From: Siderastrea radians
Lineage: Eukaryota; Cnidaria; Anthozoa; Scleractinia; Rhizangiidae
Length of the DNA stretch: 64,000 nt
Direction of reading: 5' to 3'
Assembly: GCA_964017195.1 (NCBI GenBank)
Contig: OZ024895.1
Span: forward strand, 33,905,834 to 33,969,833
The notes under the pieces are model-generated. The model worked only from the letters and a program-made list of their open reading frames with translations. It searched no databases and was not told the origin of the DNA. Positions 23,132 to 34,900 of the stretch are shown here, piece after piece; positions within the stretch are counted from its first letter, which is position 1, and the number at the start of each line of letters is the position of its first letter. The position numbers and the translations under genes are program-made.

Positions 23132-23727
23132 TTGAACTTCCATTAACGGGAACCTCTTTCAAGCGGGCACCTACACCCCCAATAAGCAAATACCGGCACA
23201 CACGAGGGGTAGTCTCTACGTCCTCCGGGGAAACAAGTCCGTTCGTATAAACCACCCAGTTTTAATAGTTAACGCTAACAGGCGTATTTGTTTCTAAACC
23301 CAATAGGTGTAGTTTCTTTTCTTCCTGCTCCTAGACAAGTAATACGGTGACTAGAAGAAACTCAAGTTTATCAGGAGAGCTCGAATCTCATCCAAAACAA
23401 AACTCTGGAGTGGATCGTTTTTTGGTGATAATTATTATTATAAAAGATAATAATTCACGAATCCCTGAGTTTTAACTGGAATTTTTCTTCAAACCGATTT
23501 ACGTACCAAAAAGATACCTTAGAAAGTTTTACTTTCTGAGCGTGGCTAAGTGTTCATTCCTACTAATGTTTCAGCTACGATCACGCACAAAAAAACCCAA
23601 CCTGTGCTGTTCCTTCTTTTTTGGGACTTGTTCGCATGTCTTGGGGTACCACCTCCTAAATAAGGCAAAAAAAAAAAAAGTTATAGCGAAACCTTTCATA
23701 CTAGGTTTTTCACATTCCTTTTTTTTT

Positions 23728-23839
23728 TCACTGAACATTCAATTTATCATTACTCATCCAGTTTAGCAAAACTACATATTTCAGATTGGTATACACCAAA
23801 CCAGTTCTGATTGACTGCTCAAACTCGGGATAGTATCTG
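23728..23839 (-). other. Weak candidate for next REXO2 exon
   Basis: Minus strand: an AG at 23841-23840 is followed by C AGA TAC TAT CCC GAG. Joined to the CG left over from the exon at 24187, this gives Arg-Arg-Tyr-Tyr-Pro-Glu. In REXO2 the expected peptide is RRWYPEE. After that the match ends, and the catalytic SHRALDD-like segment does not follow before the stop. There is no polypyrimidine tract. It may be a decayed exon or coincidence. Confidence 0.25.
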
Positions 23840-24186
23840 CTATTAACCTCCTGGCATTTTTCTGACATTTTCTCCTTGTCTCTCAGAAAAAATGGAACTA
23901 TCTGGTGCTGACTATCCACTGGCACATACTTAAAACAATCATTCAACTCAGTGTCGGTGAAGAGAACATGACCTAGATATTTCCCTCACCACTTATCGCT
24001 TGGCAAATATCCAACACGATTCACCTCAATTTTGGCAAATGATTTTTAAAGATAATTACACTGAACTGCAGATGAAATAAGAAATGACGATAACTATCAC
24101 AGTGAACTTACATGTACCAGTTTAGGTAGATATAAAAACGAATGTGAAAAAGGTTCAGGCTTGAGCAAAGATGATCTTTTACCTAC

Positions 24187-27100
24187 CGGCAAAGTTCTTT
24201 AATCGTACTAACATCCACAATTCTGTAATGAAGGTGATCCATAAACTTTGGCATGTATTTGTCCAAGAACTTTTTATCGGCATGGACACTGTTCCCTGCC
24301 AAAGGGCATTCTTTGTGTGGGGTATATTGCTTAATAAAGTCCAAGAAAGTCTCCTCTGCCTGTGGCAGGCTGATTTTAGAAGCTCTGACTGCAGCTGTTA
24401 ACCCAGACTTGGCAAGAGAGAGGAAAAGTACGTTCAAATCAGTGGTTCTACAACCGTTTACATTCAGGGGCAGATTCACGAGTTTTCGATAGGCATGGTC
24501 CAAATGACACTTCAAATGCCACAGAACGATAACTCTTTTCCTAGGTAAACTTGCTCCATTGTCCTACACCATTTTCTTTTTTCTCTTCTTTTTGTTTTCT
24601 TTTGATCTACACTGTTGCCTTTCTCTTTCATTAATTATTATATTTTTTAGCTTGAATGCATTGGGTTGTTTTAAACTAAAATGACAAGTACAGGTTTGAT
24701 TTGAAGTGGGGTGGGACCTCTGGACTCTCTCTTAAGATCTTTTATGGTACAAGTTGGGAGAATTTGCTTGTTAATACACATCAAGACATTTCAGGTTTGG
24801 TGATCATTTCCCTTATTTCCCATTACCTGACTGATTGTTTGATGCAGTAGTAATATTCTAAGGAGAAATACATGTATAAAGATGCCTGTCACTATAAGGG
24901 GTTTAAAGGATTAAGTCTGTTACAATCTACTTGCACAACATGAATTAAGAAAAGCAAGGATGGATCAATCGATCCATTTCCATCCCACCTTCAGAAAAAA
25001 AATAATAAACAGTCTCAGGAAAATAGTGTCAGCAGAAACATTCAACATAATTGGATTAAATCACTTGCAAATTTTAGCGTTGATATCACTGACAATAACA
25101 ATAAAATTGAAACAATACTGTCTGTGTAACATTCAAAGTGATAATAAAACATAGTTCATTCCCTAACACTAGCACGTCAGGCTTACCTTTCCATGATGTT
25201 TAGTGCACCATTCATCCATGTCTTCCAAAGCAGAATCAGGTTGATGAATCACCAGGTCAGGACCCTTAAATAATTATCATAAAAATCTTTATAATTAATA
25301 TGTAAAATAGTAGGCTATGAAATTAATTTAATTCAAGCAGTGCAGTGAGTGTACAGTGCACCACTACATGTAGCACAAGGTTTTTTTGTTTTTGTTTTTT
25401 TGCTAACTTTTTAACAACTTTTTTCCTTAGCTAGGGGTGGCAAATGGTAAATTCGAGACTTTGCGAGATGGCAAGATATCCTTTTTTTGTGCAAGCCGAA
25501 GATCCTTTCAATTTTTTAATTGCTAGACCAAGCTTTTGGAGTATTCTAAATGCGAGCCCAAAACTTTCAGATCAGTTTTGGGCAACTAAAGACGATGTTG
25601 TACCTTAAAGCACATGAGAACTTCAAGATCCATTTGGTAGCCAAATGGAAAAGCCAAGTCTCTAGGCAGCTTTCCAAAAACATCAAAATCCTAAGACGGC
25701 AAGCTACAGTTGTATAAGTTCAGGAAAAAAAAACCAAGACTCCTAGACCGGTCTTGCTGAAAATTCAAGACTCCAAGATGCGAATAATCATTCCGAAAAC
25801 GAGATTGCAAGTGACTTACAATCAGATTCACTGAAATTGTGCAAGACTTTAAGTTTTTGAGACCATTTGCCACCCCTTCAACTGGTCAATTAAAATGAAT
25901 TAATTTTTAGAACTATGAGAGGAAAGGTTGCCAGGTTTCATGTCTGTATTTGTGACTTCTCTCTTCTTGGATGCATGGGATTGTTCATTTGATAAGAAAG
26001 CCATCACAAATTTGCCCAAAAGATGTCAACAGGTGTCAAAGACTACGCAGTGGTCAAACACACAACACATGCACAGCTCCTGCCATAAATTTACAAATGG
26101 AAAATATTCAGAGGAAAGTCGAAAGTTTTACCTTAAACACAAAACTTGACACCATTTCTGAAAACTTATAAGCTTTTTATGTTGAGAGGGTGGACAAAAT
26201 GAAGTAACTGTCATGCACAAGCTTTATCAGCGTAAAATTCAGTTAACTGGACATCTTATGCATTGTTTTCACCAAACTTTGCACTCGAAAATGTTTGAAC
26301 TGATTCATTAAACTTCAAGGCTCTGAAAGACCAGAAGTAACATTAAGCATATTGCATTTGACCGCTGTGAAATCAAAGATTAATTAAAAGCATTGTGCCA
26401 GTACAGTGGCAAAACGCTTATAATGGTCACATCTTCATTTCATTTGTATTTCCACAGTTCACATCATTCAATTCTATGATTGTTTCATCCCTTTCACACG
26501 TTAAGATTAACTCAATGTAAATTGGCCTGCTCCCAATGTACACTTCATAGGTCAGTTGGTAGAACACTGCAGCATAAATTCAGAGGCCATGGGTTCCAAT
26601 CCCCTTGAAGCCCCGAAAATCTTCTTTTCAGGCTCATTCCCAATTGCTTAAATTGCGATTCCGACCAAGATGGTCACATCTTTGTTTCGTTTGTACAGTA
26701 TTTCTGCAGTTCACAACCTTTTTATTCTATGGACAGGATTTTGTAGCAAAATCCTGTGGGATCCTGTGACAAGATTCATTCAGTATCCCAAACAGGTTCC
26801 TACAACATCCAAACTAGAATTGTACAGGATCCTACAGAATGCCACAAGATCATATCTTTAGGTCAGTAGGATTTCTACCAGGACAAAAGTGTTCAACAGT
26901 TTGATGCCTTAATGAGTTGAGACAAAACAAAACATACAAAAGTCACAACAATCCAGTTATACATGTAGCAGTTCAAGCATAATGATGATGATGAGCACAA
27001 TGACAACGACGACGACAATGACAACAATGAGGAGGAGGAGGAGGATGATGACGATGAAAAATATTTTTTCAACCTTGGCCAATATTTACAATATTTACCT

Positions 27101-28745
27101 CTGCAATAATGTTTAGGTTTTCGTCTGTTATTAGGCATGCCATTTCTATAATATGACATGTATCAATATCCAGACCTACATTGAACAGAAAAAGACACCA
27201 GAGATTTTAATTTCGTGTATTTGTCTAGCCTGCTATATTTATGGCTTATACCGGTAAATGACAATACTAAAATTAGTATACATTTAGTAACAAAAACTGG
27301 ACACAAACATGGAATAGGGTAGGTAGGGTAGGATTTGGTAATGGCCTTATTTAAATAATTCAATAGTGTTCCCAAATGATAACTGGATTTCTTCAATGCC
27401 TTAGCAAACCATAATTACCCCGCCGTCAGGACGGGGTCTAGTAATACCCGTTTTTTTTATTTTCCATTTTTTTGGTGGTCACTTGCCCCAGACCTCCGGT
27501 TTTTGCTCGGCCAAACATACTCGTCGCGTCTTTTGCTACACAGGCTGTCGTCGCGTCTTTTGCTACACAGGCTAGAGCGTGTATCTTGAGTGACCATAAT
27601 ATCTTTTACACCCCGAGGGGAGGGGGGAACGGCGGGGTAATGCCCCTGGGGCTTTTCTTGTTCTGTATGTTGTGAAGGCTGGGATCAACACTAAGTGGGT
27701 CAGTACGAGTGGTTTTACAACCTCAAAACTATAAAACCAGCTGTAGACTTGATTTCTGCTGCTCTCATGGGACACTGGCTCATTTTCCATGACAAAGCTG
27801 GAAATTGAACCAATACCAGATAGGGCATTGACCTCCTGATGGTCATCCATGATGGACATTGATAGCTAGATGAACCCTGATAGAAATCCCACACAGGAAC
27901 TTAAAGGGTCTTAAAAGATTCTGTGACATCCTACAGGATCCTGTAGGATCTTTTACGGCTTTACACTCAGGATATTGAATAGCGCCTTGAATAGGAGTAT
28001 ACTGTATCAGAATCCTAGGTTAGGATCCTAGTAAGATTTTGTGAAGGATTTATACAAGAGAAATTGTAAAGGCTAGACAAAGGGTTGTCGAAAAGATGTT
28101 AAAAGCAAATTAAAATCTTAGCAGGCAGCACTGTAAATATTGCTATAAGACTTACCTGTCATCTTTTATGGCATTTCCATCAGGAGTAATACATCAGAAA
28201 GGCAAATAATTAAAAGCAAAGAGAAAATGAGTATATGTGTTAGTTTGTACTACATAAAAGGTTGGTACATGTACAATAAAAGCAGCTTTTTGCACCAAGA
28301 CACAGCACAAATTTCAGGCATTATTTTCACCTTCTCGATTGTTTTAAAAGGCTGAAACGTATCAACCATGAAAATTGCATCTCTTGGGTCTCTCTTTCTT
28401 ATTCTATTTTATTCAATAAGGATGGGACTGTGCGGAAATCATGCTTCAAGACCGCAAGACCCCCTAACCCCGAATACGCCACTCGCGTTTCACAATTCTA
28501 CGACAACTTCAGCGGACAACGCAGGGTTACCTGTGACAGAGGAACAAAAAACAGCCATAACCTACCTCTAAGTCCACCCAAACTAATCTGTTGTGCGTCA
28601 TTCTTTCACCAGTGTATTTTACCTGAGAGAAGCACCTAATCAACGCCCAATTTTTGGCTGCAAAACAACGACAGAGGGCGCGGGACAACGAAAATGAAAA
28701 AACCATGGAGAAATCACGCTCTGAATCACACTTTCTGTCAGGCAT
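24187..28745 (-). CDS. REXO2: Oligoribonuclease, DEDDh 3'-5' exonuclease (partial)
   Basis: Degrades RNA oligomers of a few nucleotides, in mitochondria and cytosol in animals. Exons on the minus strand: 28566-28745, 28156-28162 (7 nt, ATGACAG), 27099-27175, 25187-25264 and 24187-24407. All have GT..AG boundaries and matching phases (187 codons plus 2 nt). The product reads a presequence-like N-terminus rich in Arg, Ser and Phe, then VWVDLE|MTGLDI (DEDD motif I), [20 protein letters not shown], and [20 protein letters not shown] (motif II region), ending VSTIKELC. Met14 (28706) is an alternative start, and a later Met (MTHNRLVW) could give a cytosolic form. The exon with motif III (SHRALDD-type) was not found downstream on this strand, so the gene is incomplete here or damaged. 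It is divergent from the gene at 28970. Introns hold SINE and MITE copies. Confidence 0.88.
26540..26690 (+). mobile_element. tRNA-derived SINE relic (in REXO2 intron)
   Basis: The A-box-like TAGGTCAGTTGGTAGAAC and the B-box-like GGGTTCCAATCCC are spaced as in a tRNA. They are followed by a body with CCCCGAAAATCTTCTTTTCAGG and CAATTGCTTAAATTGCGA, which I associate with a common anthozoan SINE. It lies in antisense orientation to the host gene. Confidence 0.65.
26893..27060. repeat. GAn/GAY-type simple repeat
   Basis: Around 26980-27058 the plus strand is a run of imperfect ATGATG, ACGACG and GAGGAG triplets. It lies in an intron of the oligoribonuclease gene. The long Ser run it would encode on the minus strand is not meaningful. 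Confidence 0.6.
27414..27641. mobile_element. Short inverted-repeat element (MITE-like)
   Basis: The ends are a perfect 13-bp inverted repeat, ATTACCCCGCCGT at the left and ACGGCGGGGTAAT at the right. Inside is a direct repeat of about 26 bp (TCGTCGCGTCTTTTGCTACA, twice, at 27520-27575). No target-site duplication is certain. Confidence 0.55.
28156..28162 (-). other. REXO2: 7-nt micro-exon of REXO2
   Basis: The minus strand reads TAAAAG|ATGACAG|GTAAGT. It supplies exactly the Met-Thr and the first base of Gly needed between VWVDLE (ends in phase 0 at 28566) and the exon that starts GTCTGGAT at 27175. No other joining of the flanking exons gives the conserved VDLEMTGLDI motif. Confidence 0.85.
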
Positions 28746-28969
28746 TCCTTTTTCCTCGTTCAGCCTGGGGACAAGTTATCTCCAGTCTCCTTGGACGTAA
28801 CTTATTATCGCCAGGCTGCTAAGCCACTAAAAGAATGCCAAGAATGTTTTCACAAGTGCAAATCCCAACCACATCCAAATACACCAATATTGAGGTCGAG
28901 AAACCATTGTTTTTCACATTGCTGGCGTCCTACAGATGCCTAGTACTTATCCATTTGAACATAATTTAA
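28746..28969. promoter_or_regulatory. Probable bidirectional promoter
   Basis: Only 224 bp separate the start codon of the oligoribonuclease gene (minus) from that of the coiled-coil gene (plus). The 5' UTRs and core promoters of both must lie in or very near this stretch, or overlap the opposite first exon. No TATA box is obvious. Inference from gene layout. Confidence 0.6.
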
Positions 28970-31900
28970 ATGTCACTTGAAGTGATTGTTCAGAGGCCGA
29001 GTTCTTCGTCGTCGAAAGAGCAACTGTGTGCAAGCGAGCGCGAAAGAGACCAGGAAACGTCTTCCAGACTAACAGCTCGTTTAGAACGATCGGTTAACAA
29101 GCGATCGAGAGGTTTGCACTATCATGACTCTGCTGGTCGGAGGCGCAGAAGGGACAGGCATCGTGACCACAGCCAGAGCATGGAGAAAGGAAGTCGCCGA
29201 GAACGCCACGATAATGGGTAAGTTTAACTCTAAACTTGGTCATTTATTTTTTAAAAATAGTTCCAAATTACAGGATACAAATCTCAGATTTCACGCCAAC
29301 CAAATTATACAACACCGCGACAAATTACTGCTCAATAGCTTTCATTAGGAATGGGCACTCGAGGATTTTATCCGACGCAAAAATCATAAGCACATGATTA
29401 CAGACGTGTCAGATTCGCCGACAATTGCACCCCATGATGTCATGTTGATATCAACACAGATAAACTGACAACTATAAACTCAATTGATTACCCGTGGCTA
29501 AAGACATTTATTTTTCAGAACAGTCTTCGTCAGTCTAACCTGTTCAACATTACTTCCTAAACTATTTTCTTGATTTACCGTCTCAGCAATATCGTATCGC
29601 CTTCGTGACTTCATTCATGCTTAATTATTGTCTCCAAGTATAAGAGGCTTAAAATATGAAGCTTATGAAAATCTCAAACCCGGTTCGCACGTTAGGGTAA
29701 GCTTCTTACAACTTGCCTTTTCTCTTTGTTTGTGTATAAAACATGCTTTTATTTTGCTGTTATGTGTTCTTTATCTTATCATATTTCGCAAGTGTTTTAA
29801 TAATATCTCGACTAAACACCCTTGATGTCTCCACCAGCACAAACGATTCATTCCAAGCTTCTATAATCACTTCCTCCAAGAACAATGAACAATGCCTTAT
29901 TGTGTTTTCAGCTGTTTATTAGAAACATGTCACAACGTGCTCAATCTTGCATGTTTTAGAATCGTATATAACGTATGTTACATTAGAATGATTGAATTCT
30001 CTTTACATAGTTGATCTCCTGACCAGTAGTTTTATTCCTTTAAAGACATGAATAATTTCTCGTTCAGGCATTGAACAAATGACTAAATGGAACAATGTGA
30101 TTAGAAATGCTGTCCTAGATCATGTGATGTGGTTTTAACTCTTAGATGCCTGGATAAAATCCGATTTAAGTGTGACCACTTTAAGTTGTACTTTCCTGTG
30201 GTTCTCTTTACTATTGTCCATCCACTGCAATACCGGTGCAGCGCTCTAACCACTTGAGCTAACAAGCCAACTGGGAGCTGGTCATTAAATTGGTTCGTAA
30301 TATACCCGGGAAAGATGAAGATGAAATTATGAATATATGAACTTCATATATTTGAACTGCGGAATGAAGAAATAAATATAAAGAAGATCCTCGCAGTTAT
30401 TAACGCAACTTATGCAGTTGCGACTGCATAAGTTGCATAAGTTGCGTTAATAACTGCATAAGTTGCGTTAATAACTGCATAAGTTGCGTTAATAACTGCG
30501 AGGATCTTCTTTATATTTATTTCTTCATTCCGCAGTTCAAATATATGAAGTTCATATATTCATAATTTCAAATTCATTTATGTTCGGCCAGTAGTGAAGA
30601 CAATTTGACCACAAAATGAATCCACAGCATAAATGAAGGGTTTTAAGGCAAAAGGGGCATATGTTGCTATTTTTGCAGAGCAATAAAAAAATGCTCTAAA
30701 CTGGTCTAGGTTCTTTATACACTGCAGATTTTGTGTGCTGAAAATTCATTAATGGCTGACCAGTGGTGAAGAAAATTTGACTATAAAATGAATCCACAGC
30801 ATAAGTGAAGGTTCTTAAAGCAAAAGGGGACATATGTGGGGATTTTTGCAAAGCAAAATGCTCTTAACTGGTCCAGATTTTGGTTTTAAGGGAAAAGGAC
30901 ATACTGCGATTTTTGCAAAGCAATAAAATGCTTTAAACTGGTCCAGGGTTCTTATGCACTGCAGATTTTGTGTGCTGAAACATTGTCAACATAAAATTAT
31001 ATATCGGGAATTCAGAGTAGCAAATGGCCGGTTATATGGCTATTGCTGCAGCTAGATTGCTGTCAATTTTGCCTTCAAGTGAAAAACCAAAAACAAAGCA
31101 GTATTTAAAACAGGTAACCCCCACTGCATGCTACAACTGGCAGGTTTGAAGTGTTTCCTTTCTTTTCTTTTTTTCTCTCTCAAAATAGCGATACATGCCC
31201 CTTCTCTATGAAACCATTCAAATACTAATTTCTTGAAAGATAAACACATTCAGAAAAGAATCTGTGAATTTACTCCACCAGTTTCTGACCATGGGAAAAT
31301 TGTCACTGGCACCTCAAGAAGAGGGCATCACGATGGGCAAAATCACAGCCAGCAAATTGTTTTTGAAAACCTTGGGTCAATACCACAGCAGTGAAATCTA
31401 TGTGATTGTCATTTATATTTTAGGAAGTGAATATCTACCTGTTGACTTATTTTGCATACTGTTGCATGCATGAATTTCCACTGCTGGATGAAGATTTGTG
31501 AATCACTGCTGTCGAATCCAGCCTGTATAGCAAGCATTCCCATAGTTTTCTTTGTGCATTGGTAGCTTGTTGTCCCAACTTTTGCATGCCGAAAAAAGCT
31601 GCCCAAATGAATACACAGAAAATCCACAAAAATGCCTGCTATGCTGGCTACATTGAATCGTGTTTAAAAAACCTGGTTCTGTAAACTGCAGTGAAATCGT
31701 CCCTAGCATTATTTGAATTTTGGTTTTCTTACAACATTTCACTCCAAAGGAACAAAGGTAAAGGGTAGGGTCTTTTCTGGATGTTTGTGCACAGGGCCGT
31801 ATTGATGCCAGGTTTGACTGCTGGCCAGACTTGAGAATTATTCAAATAAGTAATGATCATGATTGTGTTGTTCCAGAAACGTTTAACTATCCATAACAAC

Positions 31901-34900
31901 CCCACCACCACCAGATGGTTTTTTTTTTACTTTGACCCCCCCCCCCTGCTCCCAACCCACTTCTCCAGAAATTCCAGTTTCGCTTCACACTTCCCTTTAA
32001 AAATTTTGACCTTTGAAACCCCCTCCCCTTCAGAATTTCCAGTGATCATCCATGGGGAGGGAGTGGATATTTTCTGCAACCACACATTTACCTTAATATC
32101 AGAAGTGCAGCTGCTGCCTTGAAAGTTACTGTGACTGCCATTCTTTCAGAAAGGTTTTCAAAATCGTCACACAGTACATGTCCACATAGTGCAAAATTAC
32201 ATTTCCTGCGCTATGAAAAAATATATAAGCCTTCAGGCTTCAAAGTTAAGCCTTCAGATGAACGAAAACATAAATACAGAACTATGTTTCTTACGTAATA
32301 ATTGTTGTTTTGTGGGAGCCAACACAACAAGCACCCCAAATACCCCAGATATATGCTTTTCGTTTAGCCAAAAGCAACATCATGTCATGTTATAGTCACA
32401 ATATTGAATGTGTCATTCAGACAGGAACTTTTATCACTTAGGAGTCACATAACAACCTGTGGGAGGTAGACTGAGGAGTCTAGCTGGTGGGAGGGGTGGG
32501 TCAGGCTGTGGTAGGGAGTCACACAGACAACTGTGTGTCTTTGGAACCGTTTCTTTTAATTAGTTATTACAATGTACATGATTAAAAACCAGTGGGAGAT
32601 TTTACTGAAGATTTTTACTTTCCGCAAGCTGAGCATGGTCTCAACAACCTGTGTGGAAGTCCTGTCTGTGGGTCAGAGGCACTGATTCTGATGATGATTG
32701 TTGCATCTCTTGTTAAAACGTGAGTCGATGTTGCCAAAAACAGTCTTCACTCAGTCTCTATCTAAGCTTATCTTAAGTCGATGAAGTATGATCCTCCGGT
32801 CGAGTGTAGTCCTCAAAAGGACTGTTTGTGGTTACATTGCCTGTGTTTCAACAACCTGAGCGGAAGCCACCATGAGAGTCAAGATGACTCTGATGACGTG
32901 ACTCCTGGCTTCCAAACATTTACAATATCTAAGCTTACTTACTTATCTCAACAGGCCTGTAAGACAAGCTCCATTCTACAACAGCAGAGAGGATAACCAT
33001 CAATTTTACAGAAAATCAGATTCCAAAGAAAGCAGGAAGCTTGTCCGACCACAAACATGGTATGGAGCTCAAACAACAGAGAGGAAATTCAAAGAGAGAC
33101 CACAAAGCATTCATGAAATCTCCCTGGATCGAGGCTATCCTAGAGTACCCCAGGAGCCTCGTCCCCACAAGAACACATCCATGCCTGCCTTCAACACCGC
33201 TGGCTTTAGGGACAGAAGGCACAGGCACTTTGAGTCCTCCAGGTCTTTGTCTTCAAGCTTCAGTTCACAAGTTGGATCTTCGGCTGATGAAGGGGAAGAC
33301 AATCACGGGGTATATTCTGCTTATGATATGACAGGGCGGTCTCCATATGGTTCCTTGGTGTTAAGGCGTTATAGCCAATCAAGCTTAAGCTCCTCCAGCG
33401 CCTCTTGGCAGCAGTCCACCAACTCGCTAAGCCACCACGCCGTTAGAGCACAGTCGGGGTCTGGATCTATAGGTTCCAGTTCCCGGGATAAATCCCACAG
33501 TCATATTGTCCACAAAGCAGTTTTTGTAAAGAGTCCCCCGAAGATTTCCGAGGACACTTCGACCGGTAATGTGACGTTTGTTTCCGGGGCACAGGCCAAT
33601 CAGGTTTCCGGTCACAGAATTCGAATCAATGCCCAACCTCATCAGCCACACAATCTTGTTTATGCTCAGGCGACGCCATATTCTTCTAGTCACCATGTCA
33701 CGACATCTGTCCCAAATCGACCCTACAATCACAGCGTCACGAATTCCTCTGTTGGGGTGACGCAAGTGTTCCAGAATGTCACCCAAGTCTCATCTATGCA
33801 TGCGCAATCTACTCGAAATCCCAGGATACATGAACATGAAGGCGAACAGACAAGTCCTTCAGTGAAAGACTTAGCCAAGCGTTTTAGCGGCGAGAATCAA
33901 GAATTTTTCTCTGAATCGTTTGAGGAACTTCACGAAATGAATGATAGAGATCGGAGGAGAGTGAAAGCGCAAACTTGGCCAAAGTTTGCATACGTCCATT
34001 CGCCAACTGATCACACCGTAAAAGTAGAGCACGTGGAAGGATTTGACGTCGCGCCACCTAAACCACCGTACCCTCAAAGCATCTTGGACGACTTAGCTGT
34101 CGTAGAAACGAAAGTGGAAGCAAGAGTTACAAAAAGCGAAGCTGATGCACAGTTGAGAGCATCAGACATTGATGGGGCTCTTAACAACCCTGATGTGCTT
34201 GCATCACATCGGTTAAGTCTTCAGGAACTTATAAAAATACACGAGGATCAAATTGCAAAGCATGCCCAGAGCGCTCAGGCAACTGCGCATGCTCAAATCT
34301 ACCCGAAGCGTCCAGCCAGTGAAGTCAAGGCTTGGAATGCGCAGAGTCCGCAGACTTCGCCACGGGAGATTCAGAATGATGTAGGGTGGGGTGGGGTGAC
34401 ACAGGCTAGTTACAAACAGTTTGGAGTAGTTAACAGAGTCATAGACAACCGTGCTTCTGTTGTAGCGCAATATGAGCTGACAGATTTGAAAGCTGTCGAG
34501 AGAGCGCCTATTAAAGTTATCGAGGTCACCGAGAAGGGAAGTACAACGTCAGTAAACTCTGAAACGCGCGAAAGGCTCCCGGTCAAAGGTAAGAGGCATC
34601 GCACTATCGGTGTCGTCGGCTTCCGACAGCAAATCGATCGTGTCTCCGAAGGAAGGGCCGAGAATAAGCCGAAGCGTCACACAGCAATTGGGATTGTAAG
34701 CGTTAAAGCTGTAGCGACACCGGCTCGTCAGATAGTAGAGGAAGAGACTGTTGTGGTAAGTCATGCGGGATATAGTCTGGCCACAGAAAAAGGACTGGAT
34801 AGTCTGGACAGCGAACAGAGGGAAAATGTTGACATGATAAACCATCGTAAAGAGTACGATTTTCTTGCGGACGTGGTCACGAGAAACGAGTTTCAAGAAG

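Noticed and set aside
26893..27159. Ser-rich minus-strand ORF
   Set aside because: Intronic triplet repeat that overlaps a real oligoribonuclease exon only at its edge.
27472..27675. Direct repeats of about 26 bp as a CRISPR-like array
   Set aside because: Only two copies with a 2-bp gap, inside an inverted-repeat element, in a eukaryotic genome.
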